Of a DNA stretch of 64,000 bases, positions 49,801 through 61,192 are shown piece after piece. Position 1 is the stretch's first letter, and each line of letters starts with the position of its first letter. The notes beneath the pieces are model-generated. The model was not told the DNA's origin. It searched no databases and saw only the letters and a program-made list of their open reading frames with translations. The DNA is from Torreya grandis. Taxonomy: Eukaryota; Streptophyta; Pinopsida; Cupressales; Taxaceae. The stretch spans positions 2,160,001-2,224,000 of the forward strand of contig JARHVA010001472.1 of the NCBI GenBank assembly GCA_037957365.1, in the 5' to 3' direction. A program made the translations under genes and the position numbers.

Positions 49801-52119
49801 TTACAAGTTGAATACAAACTCAAGATGGCTCTCTCATACCTCATCTCTCTAACACTCACAAATACACACTCATCCACTTGAGAAACCACCAACTTTCACT
49901 TAGAACTCTCATGAGGTTTTTAATGGGACTAAATGGTTTTTTGAGGTGGTGGAGAGGTCCCCTTACTACAACTTTGTGGCATTAGGAGAGAGAAATAGGA
50001 TATGTTCTTTATGAACAATCCTTAAGAACAAAACATGCCTAAAACCCTTCCTAAACCTTGCATAAAAACTTGATGAGAGAAAGAAGCATTAAAATGGACC
50101 CTAATGGATATATTTTACCTCCAAATTATTTTGGTGACCTTATCAAGTATCATGATCACCTTGGCATGGTAGTGGTTGGTATATGTACGTACAGGGGTAT
50201 ATAAAACAAGGTAAAATATAAATTTATAGGCATATTTACAGATATACAGTGTATAGATCATCTTCTAAACTAATTACATAGGTATATCATGACTTTATAA
50301 AATTTATACAACATTATACACACTTATCCATGTACCTCAATATGATATACAAGCTTTGCAAGTCAACTACTTGATCAAGAAGGGAGAAATACATGGCTTT
50401 GTAAGTTAAGAGACCTATCTACTGACCTAGAAAACACCTTAAAAGACTTCTCTTTAGCATGATGAGTTTTATAATGATTTTTTAGACCACAATGAACTCA
50501 TTTAAATCCCTATAACATGCAAAAAAAATTTCAAAATGCTCAAACTATCTCTTATGCCTGTCAAATGCCTAAACTACAGTTTTTGACAATTTCATGGTTG
50601 ACCCATCCGTACAAGATCTCAGGAGCTAAAAATTAGAATGGAGATTATATTTGGAATGGGTAAATTGAATCACATGATTTTACTAAGTTTCACACTTGTG
50701 GGAGTGTTTTTGGACCAAAAGTCAATTTCTAGGTAAGGAGGCTTAATTTAGGAGAGAGAGTGGCATAAAAAGGATGCTTCCAATCAGAGTTAGGACATAA
50801 AATTTGGCATGGAGATGTAAAGACATACTAGGTTCCCAAATATGTGATTTATTCATCAATAACCTCCATACATTCTCCTATACAAGGGTGTTTACACATT
50901 TTCAAGGTTACAAGGAATGAGGCCAAATGTGAGCTTTTGGTGTAAAATGGAGTCTTGATGATAGTTTTATGACTCCAAATGAATTTTTGTAGTTATGATA
51001 TGATATGAAGATGCCTTACATGAATATAGAACACATTGGAGAAGATGAGCTCAAGTTTTGACACTTGCAAGCAGGATTGGCCTCATGAGATGAAGGGGTT
51101 TCAAGACATCTAAGGAGATGGATAACATTTTCCACTGAGATGTCAATTTGAGAGATTATAAAACTAATTAAAGGTGTCAAGAGTAGAGATAGAATGTAAC
51201 TAAACATAGTTTGATGTTGAAGAGTGCCACATGCCCATTCACAAGCCAAGGTAAAGGATAGTTTTGAAAAGCAAGGCAAGGTGTCAAACAAAATTTGAAA
51301 CTTCCATGCCAATTGAAGGAGATGAACATATTCAAGAGACCAACACTTATCCTTGAAGATGTGATGGTGAAGTTACATTACTATCTCTTATTATAACTCT
51401 CTTTTGGACACTTGTCTCTTCCTCTCTCCTACACCCTTCTCCTTTTCTCTCACATTTATCTATATATTCAACCTTGATAGGCTAATTTGGTATCCTCAAC
51501 CTAGGTATGGAGAAGCCCTACCCATTTTTAAGCCATTGATTAATGAGAAACTTATGGTTTAACTTCCTTCATTGACTAGTTTTAATGTGTATGCTTGACT
51601 AGTTGATCTTGATAAGTGATAGTCTTGCTTCCTTAACATGTTTGTCCTTTCTTACATTCATGTTCAATTATAAATCCTTTTTTTAGGTCTTGTGAAGTGT
51701 CTAAGTGAAGTATAAGGGTTTAGTGAGTTATATTTTCAATAGTGTCATGTCATGACCTCTTGACTAGTCCTCCTAGCTCAAGCATTCTTCACAACTTTAA
51801 TGAGAAGTACTGATATAAAGAGGTAGATTTGGAGAAGTGTTTGTTGCAAGTTAGTCTCATGTTTAAAGTGAATTTACATCTGGTTGTTAGTGGTCCAACA
51901 TATTTGTTGCATCACCCCATTAGAATAGGTTTATCTCCCTTTTCCTAGTAAGTGGTAGATTAGTGTTTGAGACTAATTAATTCATTAAGGGGATCTAGCC
52001 ATTTAACCTAGAGATTCACCTCTCCAATAGGTCACCCAAAACCTTGAGGTGTTTCCATGTTATTCTAAATTTGGAAGGCTTGAACTACCTTCTAAAGGGT
52101 GTAAATTTGGTTGATAATA
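46853..52119 (+). repeat. Right LTR of element C
   Basis: Full-length partner of 39,137-44,317. Starts TGACTAATTTTGACCCC and ends GATAATA just before ATCCT. Substitutions and small indels relative to the left LTR are frequent, so the insertion is not recent. Confidence 0.9.
51460..51468 (+). promoter_or_regulatory. TATA-like box in the right LTR of C
   Basis: ctatatatt, the same context as in the left LTR. Confidence 0.5.
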
Positions 52120-52124
52120 ATCCT
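52120..52124. repeat. TSD ATCCT (right copy)
   Basis: Copy of 39,132-39,136. Confidence 0.82.
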
Positions 52125-52335
52125 TACGAAGTAGATTGGGAAACGAAAAGTGGGCATAGGGAAAGTAAGTAGGCTACAATGTTAAATAAGTTTCAAAGAG
52201 GTCTAAATGAACCATTCAAAAGAGATTCAAAGGATATATTGGAAGCTAGTATGGATTTCAAGAATGGTAAGCCACTAGATTACCTTAGTGAGCAAGTTAG
52301 CATTGATAAACACTCATCCTATGTTGGTTTGTTAT
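52125..52335 (+). pseudogene. Continuation of the element B interior after element C
   Basis: An open charged segment (Y-E-V-D-W-E-T-K-S-G-H ... N-K-F-Q-R-G-L-N-E-P-F-K) with one TAG, ending at a TAA near 52,335. Relative to the frame before the C insertion it is shifted by one base. It has the same acidic/basic style as the tail at 38,661-39,131. No domain recognised. Confidence 0.5.
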
Positions 52336-55300
52336 AATGGAGTAGAAAAGACTCTAAAAGTATGATTTTTTATCTTGGTTGAGTTCAAGGAGCTTCTCTA
52401 TCACCTCAAACTATTTTGAGGCTTTGTATGTAATAGTTTAGTGGTTTATTTTTCTTATGTGTCTATGACATATGTTGTTTTATTGTGTGGTTTGTATTTC
52501 CTTTCCTTTAGGTGCTTTTGGCACATAGGTGTGTTTACTTTTTTCTTGTTGTTATGTTTTTGTGTTTGGTGTAGACAACTAAATCTGGCCACCCATAACC
52601 TCCAATCAAGATTTTGGCCAATTTCCACCCAAAATGCACAATTTGGCCTAAAAACACTAAAATGAATTAAATGATGTGAAACTAACATATTCAAGTGTCA
52701 ATTTTTGCTAGGGTATCTCTAAATTTGGAAATGTAATTTATGGGCCAACTAACTTTGATCAAATCATTTTGAGTCAAAATGCCAATTTTACATGTAGGCG
52801 TTCTAGATTGCTCTTTCCTATCAATCTCTTGCACAAGATGCATGTCTTTATTATTTATTGTTAGTAACATCCTAAATGGGATAATGGCTCCAACACATTT
52901 GACATTGCCTTCCAACTCCAATCCAGTCAAATTTTGGACCAATAACAAGTCATTCTGATCAATTTGAGTAATTTCTGCACAAAGTACTTAAACATGATGA
53001 AGAGCTAATTAACCCAAATTAGAGATTAATTAATAATTCCATGGAAACTTATTGAATAATTTGTTTTGGAAATGAATATTGAATATTTTCATCATCAGGT
53101 GACCTCATTTCTTAGGAAGACATCCCTAGGCCATAAATGCCAAAAATATCAGGATTCATGCCCTCCATGCCTCATCAATGCCTTCCATGATGCCCTCCAT
53201 GCCTCTTAATTTCCCTTTATTCTAATTTCATAATGAGGATAATTATAAACTTAATTCAAAAATTTGAATTAATCCTCAACTACACATCTTAATCTTAGGA
53301 TGGACGATTCAGGTTGATTCTAGACATTCTCAAAAATCTACAAATAGAGAGGCCATGAACATCATTTCTAAGACTTGATAATGTAAAGTTATAATGCACA
53401 AATGATTCTAAAAGCCATTGCAATTAGTGTAACCATGCTAAATTTATTCCAAGTCAATCCAATCCAAATCTACAATGTGTCAAGGAGAAGAGGAGATAGC
53501 CAAGCCTCCTTTGATGAAGACTTCATGAGCACAAGCCGAGCAAGCCAATACAACAAACATTTTAGATCATCCAAATAAGGTAAAAGAGAGTTTATTTTGC
53601 ATTTTAGTTGTGTGTTTTATTCATGTTTGTTAACTAAGCTCTCCCTAGTGTCTAGAGATGTTATGCTAGTTAGTGTGTTTCTTTCATTTTGTTTTCATTT
53701 TGAAACTAACACCATACTAACCATCCTCTCTTGAGTCAAATTATTAGATCACATATGGCATGACCAGTGAGACAAGATGCATCCCACACATGAAGAAGAT
53801 CATTTTTTAGATTTAAAATCTTCATTGGGATCATTAAAACTCTTATAAATTGATTTTCTAACTTTGTTTTACCATTTTTGTTTGCCACAGGTTTACACAA
53901 TAAACAACATCGGTTAGTAAAAATGACATCGATTGGATAGCTATCATCAATCACATTGGTATAACTGATGTTGATTAGATAACCATCATCAATTAGTAAA
54001 TGTAACTATCATCAGTTATATAACTAATGTCAATCACTATGTTTTTCTTAAAACATAAACCTGAGAGCTCTGTGTTTGAAGTTAATTATTTCAAACCCAA
54101 AAGAGCTTCAAGACTAAAGGACATCCTAACATTTTTATTGTAGGACCAAGCTTGAAATTTTATAAAAACATTTTTAGATCACCTTTTGCATGTTTAAAAT
54201 GAATTAGGAACATTATTTGGGTGTTTAAAGTAATATTTAGGTGTTTAAGTGAGTTTTTAGCATTAGTTTTCAAATTTACAACTAAGACCAAGGGGTCAAA
54301 TAAATACCACCTCATTTTCCATTTGGGCTTAAAAATGAACTCACCTTTCCAAGTTTTTGTATTTACTTAGTTGTTTAAGTTAAATCTTTGTTTGGCAAAA
54401 AGAGGGGTGTTGCGTGTATGCTCTTCCATTTGTCCCTTTTAGGAAACCCTTGGAATTAAAAGTGCCATTCCTATTGCAAGTAGCCTATTCCAAGGCTTAG
54501 AAATAAAGTCATCTAAAGCACTCCCCAAAAACTTGTCAAAGTTTGGGTGACCTTGAAAATGACCCTAAAGTCTTTCTATTTTCATGTTTTCTTTATTTTC
54601 ATGCAAACTTGGCTTACGAGGGGGACTTCATCACCTCCTATGAGTTCTTTAGATAAGCTTTGACCCTAATTTTCACCTCCAAACATTTACTTCATTTGGA
54701 TCCTAATTGGAGTTGCACATGGGACATAGTGGCACTTTGGACATCTCACTACACTGAGTGAATAACAGGATGTAGTGGTTGGAAAAAGGACTGGACCCTT
54801 TTACAACAAGCCAAGTGATACAAACCTAAAATTTGTGCTTTTATTTTGCATTATTTGGTGTGAAATTCAGTGTGCAATTGATTCCCCTAGAATGTTCAGA
54901 AACTTGTTAGATCTTATATAAATCGTCACTTACCATAGAAGTATTATTGGTGCAAGGTGCACCTCAAGGTACATGTCATAGTACTATCATTTGAGAGAAG
55001 GGGGGTGTAAAAACCCTACTATATAATGTGCATTTACTTTTAGATGAACAATTAAAATCCTCTCAAATGATGTCTATTGATGGATTCCAACAATACCGAG
55101 ACCTTGTCAATTTAGGATCTAAGAACGATTAATTACCTAGTCTTGTCCTATATTAAAGTCTTGTTTGAAGTCAAAAATTGGTTTAAACAAGCAATTCAAA
55201 CCAAACACATAGTCCTAATTTTCCTTTAAAGAAAGAGGCATTATGTTTACCATGTGAAAACATCAAATTATTTTGTTCAAATTTCATCAAAAGCTTGGGA

Positions 55301-56391
55301 GTCATATCATCCACTTTGGCACTATTTTGTTGCCCAATTGATTCTACACCTTTACCAAAGTTGTTTTAAGTCCTTCACTTATAATCTAAATTTAGAATTG
55401 CATGTTTATAAGTTCATAGATTTGATGTGTTAAGTGGGTTTTCCATATGCACTAAACTTGAGGGAACTTAGGTTTAATTTCCAATTTGGGTTGAAGGTTG
55501 TTGAAGACTCATAATAATTGTCATCACTTGTAGACTTAAGCCATTTTGTGTTAAACAATTGCACTTTGAGTCTATGCACCACAATATTTTGAGTCAAGAA
55601 AAGTAGTGTTATGCTGTCAAAATTGAGGGAAATTATCTTTGCCTTCGAGATTTTTTGAAATAATTTTTTTTGTCACACCTTTTGGGTAGTGTAGCATCAT
55701 TACACTGACTAGAACATTTCAACTATTATTTCATAGACCCTCTTACATAGAATTCAAATTTGTTCCTACATTTTCAGACCAATCTGAGTGTACTTTTGTG
55801 ATCCTTTGTCTAAAGCACAGTTATACCATTCACTTTTGTCTAGGTTATCTTTTAAAAGAACCAAGTTTTATACCATTTTTTGTGAAAAAATAAACTATCT
55901 CTAAAGTGCCTTTTGTTTCATACCTTATACCTAGTTGATCAAGTTCATGACCAAGAATCAAATGCCTAGCATTTGTTAGAAGTGTTTCAAATCAGTTAGA
56001 TTAAAACTTTCATCTATTTTCAAAGTCTAGCTTTTGACATCATTTGGCCAAGAGTCCTAGCATGTGCCTTTTTTGAGCCTAGCTTTTGATGCCATATTTG
56101 GCTAAAAGACCTAGCAACTTTTAAATTCCTAGATTCGATTAATTTGAAACACTTCGACCTTAGAGTTTGGAATTTTGATTTTTGGTCCATTTACTTACTT
56201 ATCTTTGTGTGAATAGTGAAATGTTAGATACTTCACACTAGCTTGTTTCCTCATAAATATTTTCCTAAACCTTTTGATCCTTTTGACAAATCTAGACCAA
56301 GTTGAAACATCATCTTTTTAAGACATTGTCTTTTTAGAGTTTGAAAAAATATTTGACCTTTTATCACAAAGCATTGACTATTGATCCTAAC
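52336..56391. other. Non-coding region: end of B, then probable LTR and leader of element D
   Basis: No supported gene. The TG-rich end of B runs to about 52,570. From tgtagacaactaaatctgg (52,571) the sequence is a new family and leads into the D gag. A TATA-like 'ctacaaatagagagg' at about 53,337 and the lack of coding fit an LTR plus long leader. Its LTR end and primer site were not found, and the partner LTR lies outside the window. A short-repeat patch lies at 53,905-54,030. Confidence 0.4.
53905..54030. repeat. Clustered ACATCGGTT-like motifs in both orientations
   Basis: acatcggttagta, acatcgattggata, atcatcaatcac, tgatgttgattagata, atcatcaattagta, atcatcagttatata and aatgtcaatcac follow each other at 18-27 bp steps, with complementary versions alternating. 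ACATCGGTT repeats are typical of the subterminal regions of some plant CACTA transposons. That link is inference. Confidence 0.5.
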
Positions 56392-58002
56392 ATGTATTCC
56401 TACACTCATAGTGGACTCATGTACAATTTAGGGATTAGTAATGTAGTTGCACAGGAATAAATGGTGCAAGACCCCTATGTGGATAATATTGCTTATGAGA
56501 TGGATTCTTATCCCTCTTATAATACTCAATCAAGGGCACAAAACCAAGATCCCTTAGATAATTATTTGGTTAACACACCACCTTATTCAGAATAAGACTA
56601 AGAACAAACCGCAAAATACCTAGCTATAATACCCATAGTGGATGAGCTAGTTATTCAACAGTCATATTCTACTAATATGACTTCCACATATGATCCATTT
56701 TTTTTTTTGAGCCACATTTGTTAGAGAACAAATATGAGATTTTGGTTAGAGCCATAGAGGTAGGGGCCAAGTTTCCAACAGACTTCCCCCATGAGAATTT
56801 ACCAAGCCTAGTAAGAGTTCCCCACAATATCATTTATGATCAACAGGCTTCTTTTAGAAATCTTATGGATCTAGTCCAAATAATGTATCAAGACCCTAAT
56901 ATATCTAATTGAGGCAAAAACATCATGGAATACCACTTTAACCAAATGCAGACAGCCTATCAAACCTACCTAAATCTAGCACGTAATTTCAATCAGATGA
57001 ACATGATAGAAAAACATCTTATTGACTTAGTTCCTTCAACAAGAGTGTTAATATAGTTAACTGGACAAAAGAATCTAAGTTCTAACCCATTCATGCAAAC
57101 TACTTCAATAGATAACTTGATGCATATGCATGTTATTGAAGAACTGTCTTTGGCCTCTACATAGAATAGTGAGCCAAATATAATGGACAATGTGCAAACA
57201 ATGTCCAATCCTAATCAAAGTGGTACTAACACACAAAAAACTAGCCAACAACATGTGCATGTGGTTAATTCTATGAGTGGATCATCATACCAGGGAGTAG
57301 TAGTTTCTACATCCCAACCTCAATTGGTTGATTCTTCAAGTGTACAACTTATGGGATTAGGTAGTCAAACAATGGCTAATGTCACACCTCAATGATAGAA
57401 TGTTATGAATCCTACTCCTCAACAAGTAACGAGTAGTATTCCACAATAACAGGCATAATATAGTGTACCAACACAATAGAAGATAAATATATTTCTACCT
57501 CAATCAGAGGCAACTAATATTCTACCTCACCAGGTAATAACAAACATACCTCTTCAGTCACAGACTAATATGCCAATCCAAAACCAAGTAATGACTATTC
57601 AACAACATACATATATTTTTTAGTAATAGATGTCTAATCTATAACCTATTTTGACATCCCTATAGGGATTCATGCAATAAGGAGGCTCTCATATCTCTCA
57701 AGTACCTACTAGAAAATCATTGGTTCAAAATATGCCATAAATTACGAGACACGGTCTCGGTCCATAAGTTCATACACAACAACAAGGTTAGATTAGTCAT
57801 CATCATGTCCTATGTCAACCATAACAAGAATGGTATAGTTATATGCCTCCATCCCAACCACAAAATCCTCCAAGTCAAACCTTTATCGCCAACCCAAACT
57901 AGAATATCACATAACTAAATGTGCAATTTCAAGTACATCTTAATCCACGTATGCATATTCTTGGTCCATTCCCCAACCAAACCAATGTACCCTAACAAGT
58001 AT
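56392..58002 (+). pseudogene. Gag N-terminal part of element D (Ty3/gypsy), decayed
   Basis: ATG at 56,392 (MYSYTHSGLMYNLG). A T10 run at 56,699-56,708 coincides with a frame change. The second frame then runs to the copia insertion: an N-terminal helical segment (56,718-56,912), then a long Gln/Ser/Pro/Asn-rich stretch with many TAA/TAG in place of CAA/CAG. This low-complexity N-terminal part before the capsid is seen in some plant Ty3 Gags. The frame resumes at 62,389. Confidence 0.7.
57998..58002. repeat. TSD AGTAT (left; right copy is GGTAT)
   Basis: Abuts the copia LTR start. The right counterpart at 62,384-62,388 differs by one A/G transition. Confidence 0.75.
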
Positions 58003-58487
58003 TGTTGGAAATATTGTCATTGATGTCAAAGGTTTAGCATTATTGGTGATAAAGGCCTCATTGTATTTAATGTTGTTTGTAATAAATATATCTTGGCTAA
58101 TATGAGTTAATATTTATTTAATATTAACGAATATATTTTTGGTTGCATATGAGACAAAAGAAGGGCCCATGGAGAAGTCGAAGAGCCACGGGATAAAGAC
58201 AAAAGAAGGATGGGACGCATTTTCCCATGAAGAGTCATCTTAGGGAATACCAAGAGTCACCAAGTGAAGACAAAAGAGTAAAGGTGCAATTTCTCATGAA
58301 GGGACACTTTGAGGAATATGAAGAGTCACCAAAGATAAGGACAAAAGTGGGAAGGACGTTTTTGGTCATGAAGGGTCACCACATGACTTTTCAAATGCTT
58401 GGATATGAAGGGTCATCCAAGATTGGTGCCATTTTCCATGAGGATTGAAGGGTCACAAAGGGGGAAGGCCAAAGGTCATTTGGAAAG

Positions 58488-58500
58488 CTATAAATAAAGG
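58488..58500 (+). promoter_or_regulatory. TATA box of the copia 5' LTR
   Basis: ctataaataaagg, a good plant consensus. The same sequence is at 61,678-61,690 in the 3' LTR. Confidence 0.65.
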
Positions 58501-58709
58501 CTTGAGTTGCCATTTGTAATATGGAAGATAGAGGTTGATTTGATATTGTAATATCTAGCTTAGAAGAGCAATTGTGAGAGATGAATATGAATTGTATTTG
58601 TTATATCTAGCTTAGAAGAGCAAAGGTGAGAGAGAGGAAGGAGATGTTGTATTGATCTATCATTTGTTGAGATAGCAACATTGAGAGATAGGTGTGTGGT
58701 ATACACAAT

Positions 58710-58986
58710 GGGGTTGGTGCTCCTATGGGTTGCTGCTCATGAATTGTTGCTAAGTTGGTGCTTGGCAAAGGGGTTAGTGCTCCTATGGGTTGGTGCTCAC
58801 AAATTGTTGCTGGGTTGGTGCTTGACAAAGGGGTTGGTGCTCTTGTGGGTTGGTGCTCACGAATAGGTGCTGGGTTGGTGCTCGAAAAAGGGATTTAAAG
58901 CTCCTGTGGGTTGGTGCTCATGAATTGTAGCTGAGGTTTGTACTTGGCAAAGGGGTATGGTGCTCCTGTGAGTTTATTCTCATGAA
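58710..58986. repeat. 60-bp tandem repeat in the copia 5' LTR
   Basis: Five units with gtgggttggtgctcatgaat and ttggtgcttggcaaagggg at 60-bp steps (for example 58,711, 58,771, 58,831, 58,891). As 60 is divisible by 3, the array keeps frames open on both strands, which explains the repetitive open frames here. Confidence 0.93.
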
Positions 58987-59198
58987 TATATTTGAGATTG
59001 ATTCTCTGTGGCTTTTCCCACATTGGGTTTCCACGTTATATCTGGTGTCTCTCTCTATCTTGTGTGATGTTTATTGTTTGAGTTTTATTGCATATCTTGA
59101 ATGTTTGATTAAGTGGAATTTGATAAAGGGAAAGTTTTATAAGATATATAATATACTGATTCACCCTCCCCCTCTCAGTATATTATATGCTTAACAAT

Positions 59199-59210
59199 TG
59201 GTATCAGAGC
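59199..59210 (+). other. Primer binding site, initiator tRNA-Met
   Basis: TGGTATCAGAGC, perfect, 2 bases after the LTR end. Confidence 0.96.
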
Positions 59211-59265
59211 AGGTTCCTTCAGAAAGAGTTTAACAGCTTGAAGGTAGATCAAAGAAAAGCATAAG

Positions 59266-60087
59266 ATGGCCAAGCAGCTAAAAAAGGAGAATCAAGAGTT
59301 AAAATCTATGGTTGAGGCTCTTAAGGAAAAGGTGTGTATCTTGGATTCTAAGTTGGCTATAGAAGTAAAAGAAAATAAGATATTTATTCAAGATCTTAAG
59401 AATCAGTTAGAGGTTGCAACTTCAATTTTAACATCAAAAGAAGAAGAGTGTAATCAGTTGAAGGTTGAGTTAGATTCTTTAAAGGATAATCATGAAAAGT
59501 TTATAATCAAGGTTGAGAAAGATCATGAAATATTAGTCTAAGGAAAGAACGATGCAGGTTTTGAAGGCAAATCAAAGAAGTCGATCAGGCAGCCCAATGC
59601 TTTCAAGTTTTCAAATTATTTTCATGGCCATTGTTTTGCTTGTCATCATGTTGGTCATAGGGCAAGATATTGTATGAGGAGAAGCAATCAGTCAAAGGGA
59701 GATCTCAGTCACATTCAAGAAAAAGGTATGAGAAATATTGTTTGCTTTTATTGTCATGAGGTTGGCCATATTCCTAGATTATGCCAAAATAAAGTAAAGA
59801 GATATTCAAGGTATGTCAAAGGATATAAAGACCCTAGAAAATATGAGAAAAGACAAATTCAGGTTTGGAGACCTAAAATAGAAAAGGTTGATCATGTTGA
59901 GGTTAAGAATGAAAATGAATTACTTGCTATAGTAGATAAAGAATCAGATAAGAAGGATTGTAAAGAATCTCTTGTTACATTTGAGCATGAGCTTTGTCAA
60001 GATAAGATAGTTACAAAAGTTGAGAAAAAGAAGAACATCATAAATGATAAGGTTAGTAAGTCAAAAAGGTTAGACATGCTTAAATGA
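59266..60087 (+). pseudogene. Copia Gag C-terminal half with two zinc knuckles, one stop
   Basis: One frame of 273 codons, broken only by a TAA at 59,539-59,541 (from CAA). Residues 1-91 are a charged coiled coil (MAKQLKKENQELK...). Two C-x2-C-x4-H-x4-C knuckles follow at about 59,634-59,678 (H-C-F-A-C-H-H-V-G-H) and 59,739-59,785 (V-C-F-Y-C-H-E-V-G-H), then a Lys-rich tail. The usual capsid domain before the coiled coil is missing: only about 70 bp separate the primer site from this ATG. This is the nucleic-acid-binding end of Gag. Confidence 0.86.
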
Positions 60088-60529
60088 ATTCTAAAAGAAA
60101 AACACAAGAAGATCAAGGAAGAAATAGAGGAGATGTGGGAATCTCCTGAGATTTATTTCTAGAACCCTTTTGTGTGGGGGTGTCTCTTCTAGGCTTCAAG
60201 GAGACACTTTTAAGAAAATTGAAGCATGGTGGATGTTATTGGGTCTTGGATATTTTTCATGACAAGAAGGTGAGTTGACAGATTAATTTGTATATCTTTT
60301 GAGGGAATATATTTTTGAAGAAAATTTTGCATCAGTATTATGGTTTGAGGCTATTAGAATGATTCTTACATATGCAGTGTTTCAAATGATTATGGTCATA
60401 AGAAATTAGAATGTTGAAAAAGAGCTAACAGTTTCAGAGAGAAAGAAAAGGATACTCATGCAGATTCAATCAAGAAGGATCAAAGTTTCAAAGCTCTATT
60501 CATTAGGAAGAAGGTTCAGTCGTGTTCAT

Positions 60530-60725
60530 GGCAGAAGAAACAACCTGAAGATTCTATGTTGGTGCAAACAACTTTGCATGTAAGAGATAAAGATTAGCCA
60601 TGGTTCGTTCATAGTGTATGTTTGAGGCATATGACAGGAGATAAGAGTAAAGAAGATCAATGGTGGTACAGTGAGATTCAGAGATAAAACCACTACCAGA
60701 ATAGCCAAAAAAGGTACTTTAATTT
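60530..60725 (+). pseudogene. Copia protease remnant, catalytic triad lost
   Basis: The frame at about 60,540-60,660 reads W-F-V-H-S-V-C-L-R-H-M-T-G-D-K-S, where copia proteases have W-x-x-D-S-G-C-S-R-H-M-T-G. The catalytic D-S-G is H-S-V. A frame change follows near 60,660. Only the active-site neighbourhood and the following strand (about 60,660-60,730) are left. Confidence 0.8.
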
Positions 60726-60956
60726 TGAACAATGGTAGAACCAAGACTAAGAATGTTTTATAAGCATAATCTATTGAGTGTAAGGCAAATATGTGATCAA
60801 GGATACACTTTAAAGTTTCATGCAGAAGGTTGTGACATTCGAAGAAAATATTCAAATGAGTTGATTGCAAATTCTCAAAGGATAGGCAAAAACAGATATC
60901 TTCTCAAAGATCGGCGAGAGGAGTTGGGAGTAATTTTTATTACTTCCTGCCATTGA
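60726..60956 (+). pseudogene. Copia GAG-pre-integrase domain remnant
   Basis: Contains N-L-L-S-V-R-Q-I-C-D-Q-G-Y, F-H-A-E-G-C-D-I-R-R-K and Y-L-L-K-D-R-R-E-E, the pre-integrase region that normally joins protease to integrase. The ORF ends at 60,956 and is followed directly by the 3' untranslated region, so the deletion removed everything from integrase to RNase H. Confidence 0.85.
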
Positions 60957-61192
60957 TGTTCAGCATCAAGTGAGGGGGAGCTAAGTGTTAGCTCTAGGTA
61001 GGCCCTTTGCCATTGATGTCAAAGGGGGAGAATAATAGGTATAGGTATAGGTGCAGAAAATAGGTACAGAGAATAGGTACATGTTGCTACAGTAAGGGGG
61101 AGTTACTGTATGTTTTCAAATGACAGAATGTGCAGGTGACAGGATGTGGCAATTTCAGGATTGAGGTTGCCATCAATGACAAAGGGGGAGAT
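60957..61192 (+). other. Copia 3' untranslated region with repeated polypurine-like tracts
   Basis: The true tract aaagggggagat (61,181-61,192) abuts the 3' LTR. Similar G5-containing tracts sit at 60,971-60,980, 61,021-61,030 and 61,093-61,102. Two of them follow cattgatgtc or its complement. Confidence 0.78.

Larger units (their letters stand above)
39137..52119 (+). mobile_element. Element C: giant-LTR retrotransposon with short interior
   Basis: 13.0 kb: LTR 39,137-44,317 (5,181 bp), interior 44,318-46,852 (2,535 bp), LTR 46,853-52,119 (5,267 bp), TSD ATCCT. The LTRs make up about 80% of the element. The interior has one long decayed ORF with no pol motif. It is inserted in the interior of element B. 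Same family as LTR A. A LARD-like or coding non-autonomous element is the best description. Confidence 0.87.
58003..59196 (+). repeat. 5' LTR of the copia element
   Basis: TGTTGGAAATATTGTC...GCTTAACA, 1,194 bp. Contains a TATA box and five 60-bp tandem units. Confidence 0.95.

Noticed and set aside
52441..52948. Short frames at 52,441-52,665 and 52,691-52,948
   Set aside because: They span the TG-rich end of B and the start of a new non-coding family; no similarity to known products.
58681..58866. Leu/Trp-rich open frame, and the antisense Pro/Thr/His-rich frames at 58,607-58,828 and 61,797-62,212
   Set aside because: Produced by the 60-bp tandem repeat, whose length is a multiple of three; no protein evidence.
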